Assembly (NCBI GenBank): GCA_946623205.1
Contig: CAMOQV010000032.1
Span: forward strand, 1 to 11,378
Origin: an uncultured Clostridia bacterium
Lineage (GTDB): Bacteria; Bacillota; Clostridia; Christensenellales; UBA3700
Length of the DNA: 11,378 bases
Direction of reading: 5' to 3'
Of this stretch, positions 6,910 to 11,378 are shown piece by piece. Under the pieces are notes generated by a model that worked only from the letters and a program-made list of their open reading frames with translations, was not told the DNA's origin and made no database searches. Positions within the stretch are counted from its first letter, which is position 1. Each line of letters starts with the position of its first letter. A program made the translations under genes and the position numbers.

Positions 6910-7410
6910 TTATATATCTAGTTCTTTTACATCATCCTCGATTAAATAGCACATTTCTTCATGAGGATCTACACTATCTCCAACAATCTGAGCTGGAGTT
7001 GCTTTAAAATACATCAATTTAGCATTAGCTAAAACCTTCTTTTCTTTGTTTATGATTTTACTCTCGATTTCATATGCTCTTGAGTTTTCATTTACAACCT
7101 TACCAATACAAATTAAGTCTTCGTTATATGGGACTGGTCTTCTAAGTTTAACCTCTATAGACATAGTAACACCATACTTATCCTCGCCTTCCTTTGCCCA
7201 TATTGCACGAAGGCCCATCTCATCGAGCATTGTAGATACTAGCCCACCATGAACTCTAAATGGGAAAGATTGATCTTCTTCTCTGAATCTAAATGGAGTA
7301 GCAACAGAGCCATCTTCCATATTATAAAATTGAGCATGTAATCCAATAGGATTATCCATGCCACAAATAAAACACATTTTACTATTTCTTTGTTTTGATA
7401 CTACCTTCAT
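6910..7410 (-). CDS. PaaI-like hotdog-fold acyl-CoA thioesterase
   Basis: The 166-residue cytoplasmic protein belongs to the 4HBT hotdog superfamily. Motifs: the N-terminal CFICGMDNPIGL (13-24), common in one branch of PaaI-like thioesterases, then VHGGLVSTMLDEMG (53-66). In that motif HGG and the following Asp/Glu (Asp63, Glu64) line the thioester-hydrolysing site in the family. The strands VTMSIEVKLRRPVPYNEDL and the YEIESKIINKEKKVLANAK stretch complete the hotdog sheet. It would hydrolyse an acyl-CoA or aryl-CoA thioester; the specific substrate cannot be told. The start at 7410 has GGTGGTGA upstream and lies behind a good promoter. It is transcribed divergently from a flavin reductase, with overlapping -35 boxes. 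A separate gene for the giant protease follows 123 bases downstream. Confidence 0.85.
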   Translation of the reverse strand: MKVVSKQRNSKMCFICGMDNPIGLHAQFYNMEDGSVATPFRFREEDQSFPFRVHGGLVSTMLDEMGLRAIWAKEGEDKYGVTMSIEVKLRRPVPYNEDLICIGKVVNENSRAYEIESKIINKEKKVLANAKLMYFKATPAQIVGDSVDPHEEMCYLIEDDVKELDI

Positions 7411-7427
7411 ATTTCACCACCAAATAT

Positions 7428-7456
7428 ATTCTACTTAAGATATTAGATATTTTCAA
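7428..7456 (-). promoter_or_regulatory. Promoter of the thioesterase gene
   Basis: The minus strand shows -35 TTGAAA (7451-7456), a 17-base spacer and -10 TAGAAT (7428-7433), about 18 bases before the start codon. Its -35 overlaps the -35 of the divergent flavin reductase promoter by five bases. Confidence 0.6.
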
Positions 7457-7460
7457 TATC
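7446..7460. promoter_or_regulatory. Dyad centred on the shared -35 of two divergent promoters
   Basis: GATATT-TTC-AATATC is an inverted repeat with 6-base arms that covers the -35 boxes of both divergent genes. A dimeric regulator bound here would affect both. Six-base AT-rich arms can occur by chance, so this is a candidate only. Confidence 0.3.
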
Positions 7461-7478
7461 AATATTTTGCGATAAAAT
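7450..7478 (+). promoter_or_regulatory. Promoter of the flavin reductase gene
   Basis: The plus strand has -35 TTTTCA (7450-7455), a 17-base spacer and -10 TAAAAT (7473-7478), followed by the AGAGGTGA ribosome site at 7489-7496 and the ATG at 7500. The match is moderate at -35 and good at -10. Confidence 0.5.
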
Positions 7479-7499
7479 AATATTCACAAGAGGTGACGT

Positions 7500-8117
7500 A
7501 TGAAAGTTTTAGTTTTAAATGGTAGTCCAAGAAAGAATGGGAACACAACCATCCTTATTGATGAAGCATTAAAAGTGTTTGAAAAAGAAGGAATCGAATA
7601 CAAAATTATTGATGTAGGACAAAAAGCTATCCGCGGCTGTGCTGGATGTGGATACTGCTCTACACACGATGAATGTGCAATTAAGGATGAAGTAAACGAT
7701 GCAGCAAAATATTTAAAAGAAGCAGATGGCGTTTTAGTTGCATCTCCAGTTTATTACGCTTCTCCTAATGGCACACTTATTAGCTTTTTAGATAGATTGT
7801 TCTATAGCAATGCCGCTGATTTAAGAATGAAAGTTGGAGCAGCTTTTGCTGTAGCTAGACGTGGTGGTACAGAAGCAACATTTGATGTACTTAACAAATA
7901 CTTCACAATATCTCAAATGCCTATAGCATCTGGTATGTATTGGAATAATGGATTTGGTGGTGCTAAAGGTCAAATTGCTGACGATAAAGAAGGTTTACAA
8001 AATGCAAGAGTTGTTGCAAAGAATATGGTATTTTTGATGAAATCAATTGCTCTTGGAAAAGAACAATTTGGTCTTCCTGAAGGCGAATCAAAAATATTCA
8101 CAAGTTTTATGAGATAA
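7500..8117 (+). CDS. NADPH-dependent FMN reductase / iron-sulfur flavoprotein-like
   Basis: The 205-residue flavodoxin-fold protein has the FMN phosphate loop GSPRKNGNT (8-16) and the flavin-contacting SPVYYASPNGTLISFLDR (82-99). Between them is a compact cysteine cluster: Cys47, Cys50, Cys53 and Cys59, spaced CX2CX2CX5C. That spacing fits the [4Fe-4S] motif of the Isf (iron-sulfur flavoprotein) group, which moves electrons between ferredoxin-like donors and oxygen or peroxide in strict anaerobes. Many related NAD(P)H-dependent oxidoreductases keep only some of these Cys. The role is therefore a cytoplasmic electron-transfer flavoprotein with uncertain partners. It is the only plus-strand gene here, with its own promoter, an AGAGGTGA ribosome site and an intrinsic terminator 20 bases after its stop. 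It stands divergent from the thioesterase. Confidence 0.85.
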   Translation: MKVLVLNGSPRKNGNTTILIDEALKVFEKEGIEYKIIDVGQKAIRGCAGCGYCSTHDECAIKDEVNDAAKYLKEADGVLVASPVYYASPNGTLISFLDRLFYSNAADLRMKVGAAFAVARRGGTEATFDVLNKYFTISQMPIASGMYWNNGFGGAKGQIADDKEGLQNARVVAKNMVFLMKSIALGKEQFGLPEGESKIFTSFMR

Positions 8118-8137
8118 AAATTTGTTAATCAAAAAAA

Positions 8138-8171
8138 ATGAGACAAGCTCGACGCTTGCCTCATCTTTTTT
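8138..8171. terminator. Bidirectional intrinsic terminator
   Basis: ATGAG-a-CAAGC, a TCGAC loop and GCTTG-c-CTCAT form an 11-position stem, with eight A before it and six T after it. It ends the flavin reductase (plus) and the short-chain dehydrogenase (minus), which converge here. The central position is an A-C mismatch in the plus transcript but a G-U wobble in the minus transcript, so the stem is better in the minus direction. Confidence 0.85.
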
Positions 8172-8185
8172 ACCCTATTTAAATA

Positions 8186-8971
8186 TTAGACACATGTGTA
8201 TCCGCCATCAACAGCAACAGCTTGTCCTGTTACATATGAAGCTTCTTCTGAGCCTAAGAATACTGCAGCTGCATTTAATTCGCCTTCTTTTCCGTATCTT
8301 TGCATTGGAACTGTTCTCTTAGCAAATTCTTGGAAGTAATCTGAATTTAATGTATCTGTTGTTAATTCTGTATAGAAGTATCCTGGGCAGATAGCGTTAA
8401 CTGTAATTCCAGCTGGAGCTAATTCTGCAGCAGCGCCCTTTGTGAAGTTAACAACGGCACCCTTTGTTGAGTGGTATGCGATTGTTGGGATAGCTGTGTT
8501 TCCTACTAAACCATAGATAGAAGCAATATTGATAACTCTACCATATTTTTGCTTTCCATCAGCGATAGCCTTCTTCATTAAATTACCAAAAGCTTTTGTA
8601 ACAGCGAAAATTGATGTTAAATCAAGATTTAATGTGTATTCCCAATCTTCCTTTTTGTAGTCAAGAAGTGGTGTACCTGTTCCTCTTTCGCCACCAGCGT
8701 CGTTTACTAAAACTTCACAGTGACCAAATTCTTTTTCAACTGCTGCTACTGCTGCATTGATAGAATCATCAGATGTAACATCGCACTTTACAGGTAAAAC
8801 TTTGATACCAAATTTAGCTTCAAGATCTTTTGCTGTATCTTCAAGTCTTTCTACTCTTCTAGCTAATAAAACTAGATTTGCACCTTGTTCTGCATATCCG
8901 TAAGCCATTTGCTTACCTAAACCAGAAGATGCACCTGTGATTGCTACTACTTTTCCTTTGTAATTAAACAT
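8186..8971 (-). CDS. Short-chain dehydrogenase/reductase (gluconate 5-dehydrogenase / FabG-like)
   Basis: The 261-residue classical SDR is a cytoplasmic NAD(P)H oxidoreductase. Motifs: the cofactor loop TGASSGLG (12-19), ARR after the second strand (37-39), which favours NADP, NDAG (90-93, in place of the usual NNAG), catalytic Ser151 in INIASIYG, Tyr166 and Lys170 in YHSTK, the PGYFYTELT loop and the C-terminal GQAVAVDGG. The tetrad Asn of the family appears to be Asp117 (LNLDLTSIF). The overall pattern resembles gluconate 5-dehydrogenase and related sugar or polyol dehydrogenases, but 3-oxoacyl-ACP reductase cannot be excluded. I chose ATG 8971 rather than a start 12 codons upstream because GGAGG lies nine bases before 8971 and MFNYKGKVVAITGA matches family starts. 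The longer start would also fall inside the -10 box of its promoter. It is single-gene, ending at the shared terminator. Confidence 0.88.
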   Translation of the reverse strand: MFNYKGKVVAITGASSGLGKQMAYGYAEQGANLVLLARRVERLEDTAKDLEAKFGIKVLPVKCDVTSDDSINAAVAAVEKEFGHCEVLVNDAGGERGTGTPLLDYKKEDWEYTLNLDLTSIFAVTKAFGNLMKKAIADGKQKYGRVINIASIYGLVGNTAIPTIAYHSTKGAVVNFTKGAAAELAPAGITVNAICPGYFYTELTTDTLNSDYFQEFAKRTVPMQRYGKEGELNAAAVFLGSEEASYVTGQAVAVDGGYTCV

Positions 8972-8976
8972 ATTAA

Positions 8977-9008
8977 AATGCCTCCGAATTTTTGTTATCG
9001 AAGGCATT
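8977..9008. promoter_or_regulatory. Second inverted repeat linking the SDR -10 and ribosome site
   Basis: AATGCCTCCG and CGAAGGCATT are 10-base arms (one G-T wobble in the minus-strand RNA) with a 12-base spacer. One arm contains the GGAGG ribosome site of the dehydrogenase and the other overlaps its -10. In RNA from an upstream start the hairpin would hide the ribosome site, but the predicted start at about 8998-9000 leaves most of the outer arm untranscribed. It may therefore be a DNA operator. Confidence 0.35.
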
Positions 9009-9034
9009 ATATCATATCGTTAATAATTTAACAA
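9006..9034 (-). promoter_or_regulatory. Promoter of the short-chain dehydrogenase
   Basis: The minus strand has -35 TTGTTA (9029-9034), exactly 17 bases, then a perfect -10 TATAAT (9006-9011) with an upstream TGA making it extended. It is the best-matched promoter in the window. Confidence 0.75.
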
Positions 9035-9049
9035 GTGCTTTTGTTAAAT
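9026..9049. promoter_or_regulatory. Inverted repeat over the SDR -35 (candidate operator)
   Basis: ATTTAACAA-GTGCTT-TTGTTAAAT is a perfect 9-base inverted repeat with a 6-base spacer. One arm contains the -35 box of the dehydrogenase promoter, the usual position of a repressor site. It also lies just after the flavodoxin stop, so it could act as a weak terminator, but no T-run follows it on the minus strand, which makes an operator more likely. Confidence 0.5.
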
Positions 9050-9055
9050 ATTTAA

Positions 9056-9613
9056 CTATAAACTACTAATCCACGTTTCTACGTCACTTTTTGTAGCATT
9101 TTCGGCAAAGCGCTTGCCTTCTTTCCATTCACCACCATGACCTAAATTCTTTAGTAAAATTGCACTATCTCCAATATCTGTTTCTGATGATGTGCAGAAT
9201 GGAATTATTTGAGTCCAACCCCATTCTTGCGATTCTATGAATGTATACATAATTCTTGGAGCTTTTGAATGCCATATTGGATATCCAATATATACAATTC
9301 CATATTGAGACAAATCAATAGCTTTCTTCATTTGAGGGCGCGATGTATCATCTGCCTGTTCTCTAGACGATCTATTTGTATTATCTTCATAAGACAAATC
9401 TTCAGGCGTATATGGAACCTCTGCTTATATTTCAAATACATCAGCGCCTTTAATATCTGCTATATAGTTTGCAACCGTTTTTGTGTTGTTTGTTATAGAA
9501 AAATACACAACAGCGATCTTTACCGGCTGAGTATTAACCTTAGACGAGCATGCGCATAAAGAAACACTTAATGCAAGTATTATAACAATTAATATAATTG
9601 CTAATTTCTTCAC
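9056..9613 (-). pseudogene. Flavodoxin-like lipoprotein gene with in-frame TAA
   Basis: Codons 1-62 and 64-185 stay in one frame and together make a complete flavodoxin, but codon 63 is TAA (9425-9427), within FEI[stop]AEVPYT. The first part has a lipoprotein signal (MKKLAIILIVIILAL with LCAC, Cys22) and the FMN loop SITNNTKT (39-46). The second has YIGYPIWHSKAPRIMYTFIE and IIPFCTSS, the strand-loop segments of flavodoxins. Membrane-attached flavodoxins of this type are probably electron carriers. One base change from GAA, AAA or CAA would produce the stop, so this looks like a recent nonsense mutation or a sequencing error rather than decay. No ATG lies after the stop; a TTG at 9395-9397 has no convincing ribosome site. 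The start is GTG in a GTGA overlap with the PAP2 stop. AAGGAG abuts it too closely for a normal ribosome site, so coupled translation is likely. Confidence 0.8.
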
Positions 9614-10536
9614 TCCTTAACTTCATCCACTTTTTCAGCTTCTTCAATCTTTTCTTCTATTTTTGTTGGTTTAAAATACCTTATTAATACCTCGTTTGCA
9701 ATACATGCAAATACTAAAGTAATTAAAGCACCCATTGAAACATCGCTTAGATAATGTGCTGCAGCTAAGATTCTTGAAAAACCTACTAGAATTACAAAAC
9801 AGCATGACCCAATAAACATAGGTAATTGCGCCTTTTTCAACCTATCATCTGCAATTGGTGCGAACATTGATACAACTATCAAAATGGCTGCTTCTCCAGT
9901 ATGACCAGATGGGAATGATTTAAATTCTTCTTTTGATATACCTAAAGCGATATAATCTTTATAATTTGCACATCTTTGCCACCAGTTGTGGAAAGGAACA
10001 ATTGATTGATCTAATACTGTTCTATATCTTGGACGATGCATTAAGCTCTTTAATCCAGTAATTCCGCATATTAAAACTAAGAATAGGACAATATAAACAC
10101 ATAGAAATGGAATCCATGCTTTATCATTTTTGCAATCTTTAAATGCAAAATAGCCCCCTATTTCAGCTGCAAGGCCACAAACCCCCGCTGTTAAATATCC
10201 TACAAACATTGGAGCTTTATCTGCAAAGCCGTTTATTCCGAAATATTCTTTTCCTGCATAATTTACCGTCACACCGAAAGCTACGATAGCTAAAGCTATA
10301 AATACAATTTTTACCCAAAGCTTTTGTTGCTTTAACCCTAGCGCGAAAAATCCACCGCCAATAAATGCAAACGCGCAAAAACCTATTGTTGGCGCTATTA
10401 CCGAAATGAACAATCCAAACCCATTGGTTGAGCTTGCGATTGCGCTTGATAGTTGGTAATCAACAAATGAACCAATTATTAATGCCAAAATAGCAACACC
10501 TATGGCGCTCAATAATGGTATACGCATGTTTTTCAT
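9610..10536 (-). CDS. PAP2-family membrane phosphatase
   Basis: The 308-residue integral membrane protein has about seven or eight hydrophobic segments (roughly 7-26, 44-67, 74-92, 109-133, 142-161, then two or three after 214). It carries the three PAP2 phosphatase motifs: Lys163-X6-Arg170 in KSLMHRPRYR, PSGH at 209-212, and SRILAAAHYLSD (254-265) with His261 as nucleophile-type residue and Asp265. The first motif has Arg-Tyr in place of Arg-Pro, a variant seen in glucose-6-phosphatase-like Firmicutes members. Such enzymes remove phosphate from lipid phosphates or undecaprenyl diphosphate at the outer membrane face; the substrate is unknown. The tail after 290 is charged and cytoplasmic. The start at 10536 has AGGGGGA upstream. 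It follows the nucleotidase by 54 bases and overlaps the flavodoxin start, suggesting one operon. Confidence 0.88.
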   Translation of the reverse strand: MKNMRIPLLSAIGVAILALIIGSFVDYQLSSAIASSTNGFGLFISVIAPTIGFCAFAFIGGGFFALGLKQQKLWVKIVFIALAIVAFGVTVNYAGKEYFGINGFADKAPMFVGYLTAGVCGLAAEIGGYFAFKDCKNDKAWIPFLCVYIVLFLVLICGITGLKSLMHRPRYRTVLDQSIVPFHNWWQRCANYKDYIALGISKEEFKSFPSGHTGEAAILIVVSMFAPIADDRLKKAQLPMFIGSCCFVILVGFSRILAAAHYLSDVSMGALITLVFACIANEVLIRYFKPTKIEEKIEEAEKVDEVKE

Positions 10537-10590
10537 AATTTAGTCCCCCTCTTACTCTTTTAGTTTAACATGTAATTTATTAAATTTTTA

Positions 10591-11378
10591 TTAAATAATA
10601 ATTATCCTATTTCCTACAGTTTCATATTTATCTTTTAAACTTCCGTGTAAAACATCAACTATGTATCTTATTAATGCTTCACTATCTAGCATGACATTTT
10701 TAGAAATAACTTCGCATCCTTTAAACATTACAACGCCATCCCCACCTTCTAATAAGATGAAATCCAACGAGCAAATTGTATATGTCTTTTCAGGATCAAT
10801 AGAAACATAAGTATCACCTTGAAGAACTTGCACATCTTTAACACGTCTTGCGCCTGCTACCTCAACGAAATTACCACTTTCATCTACAACAACACTGCTT
10901 GCAATAGAAGTATCTATTGTATACTTTAATCCAGAAGTTTGAGCAAAGCCCCCGTTTTCGCCAATTGCTCTTGTTCCATCTGTGTATTCATGTTCTGTTT
11001 TTCTTGATGCAAATTCTAAATAATCCAAAATTTGAGCGCCAGTTGCTTTAATTATGCATAACGTATTATCGAATGGTAATACATTTTTAATATCTCCATA
11101 AGTAATATCTCCAGCCTTTAAATCGGCTCTAACGCCACCACCGTTTGCGAATGCTATCTCTGCGCCCGACGCATCTTTATATGCATCTGCTACAACGTCC
11201 GCAATTGCTACCTCTCTAGATCTTACCATTCTAATACCAGATGAATCTGATATAGACATTGCTAAATCACTTGTTGCCACAACTTTTGAAACTTCTTCAT
11301 CTATCTTTGCTTCTATTCCTTCTATTAAATCTTGAGCTTCTTTATCCTTTTCCGAATATGAATTAATAATTCCAAGAT
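10591..11378 (-). CDS. 5'-nucleotidase / UshA-type C-terminal domain (partial, cut at 5' end)
   Basis: About 261 codons of the 3' end are visible; the reading frame stays open to the window edge, so the apparent GTG near 11280 is internal. The segment is the 5'-nucleotidase C-terminal domain, with RSREVAIADVVADAY, the loop NGGGVRADLKAGDITYGD, LPFDNTLCIIKATG and LLEGGDGVVMFKG. In UshA/CpdB-like enzymes this domain forms the substrate pocket and binds the base, while the metal-dependent phosphoesterase domain precedes it. The full protein would be an extracellular or surface nucleotide hydrolase that feeds nucleosides and phosphate to the cell. It lies upstream of the PAP2 phosphatase on the same strand, 54 bases away with no terminator visible, so a phosphate-release theme is plausible. 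Its signal peptide and metal site are outside the window. Confidence 0.9.
   Translation of the reverse strand, partial: LGIINSYSEKDKEAQDLIEGIEAKIDEEVSKVVATSDLAMSISDSSGIRMVRSREVAIADVVADAYKDASGAEIAFANGGGVRADLKAGDITYGDIKNVLPFDNTLCIIKATGAQILDYLEFASRKTEHEYTDGTRAIGENGGFAQTSGLKYTIDTSIASSVVVDESGNFVEVAGARRVKDVQVLQGDTYVSIDPEKTYTICSLDFILLEGGDGVVMFKGCEVISKNVMLDSEALIRYIVDVLHGSLKDKYETVGNRIIII

Noticed and set aside
7046..7252. Plus-strand open frame of 68 codons
   Set aside because: Antisense to the thioesterase, which has conserved hotdog motifs.
8122..8322. Plus-strand open frame of 66 codons
   Set aside because: Runs through the terminator and antisense to the dehydrogenase; begins with a non-ATG codon and lacks a domain.
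9056..9397. Second half of the flavodoxin as an independent gene starting at TTG
   Set aside because: The first residues are internal to the flavodoxin fold, no convincing ribosome site precedes it, and the frame is identical to the upstream half.
9425..9427. Stop codon recoding (selenocysteine, pyrrolysine or altered code)
   Set aside because: The codon is TAA, not TGA or TAG, and TAA ends the rubredoxin, mannosidase, thioesterase, flavin reductase and dehydrogenase genes.
9269..9559. Plus-strand open frame of 96 codons
   Set aside because: Antisense to the flavodoxin gene; cysteine-rich by chance, no ribosome site.

Overview
The window is AT-rich, uses the standard stop codons and carries strong AGGAGG-type ribosome sites. 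It encodes oxygen-sensitive-lifestyle proteins (rubredoxin, rubrerythrin, an iron-sulfur-flavoprotein-like reductase, a flavodoxin) next to a glycan hydrolase and a large modular secreted protein. This suggests an obligately anaerobic, low-GC Firmicutes-type bacterium, probably a gut commensal. That assignment is inferred from gene content and composition; no rRNA or marker gene is present.

Layout. Almost everything is on the minus strand, so the transcription order runs from high to low coordinates. The right end (11378-9056) holds the C-terminal part of a 5'-nucleotidase (cut by the window edge), a PAP2-family membrane phosphatase, and a flavodoxin-like lipoprotein gene interrupted by an in-frame TAA. 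A short-chain dehydrogenase follows (8971-8186) with its own well-formed promoter overlapped by inverted repeats. It ends at a bidirectional terminator shared with the only plus-strand gene, a flavin reductase / iron-sulfur flavoprotein homologue (7500-8117). That gene is divergent from a PaaI-like thioesterase (7410-6910), and their predicted promoters overlap at the -35 boxes on a small dyad.

The centre (6786-3346) is one giant secreted protein of about 1146 residues: signal peptide, beta-sandwich, HEYGH zinc metalloprotease, five BspA-type leucine-rich repeats, an InlB/Listeria-Bacteroides repeat, a hedgehog/intein-type (Hint) domain and a C-terminal tail. A small lipoprotein gene follows only 8 bases downstream and is probably co-expressed. 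This pair is the most novel-looking part of the window.

The left end (2712-1) is a rubredoxin gene with its own promoter, a GH2 beta-mannosidase, and the first 25 codons of rubrerythrin. The hydrolase sits between two oxidative-stress genes, with a strong hairpin between rubredoxin and mannosidase. No intergenic stretch exceeds about 125 bases. I found no tRNA, rRNA, CRISPR array or insertion sequence.
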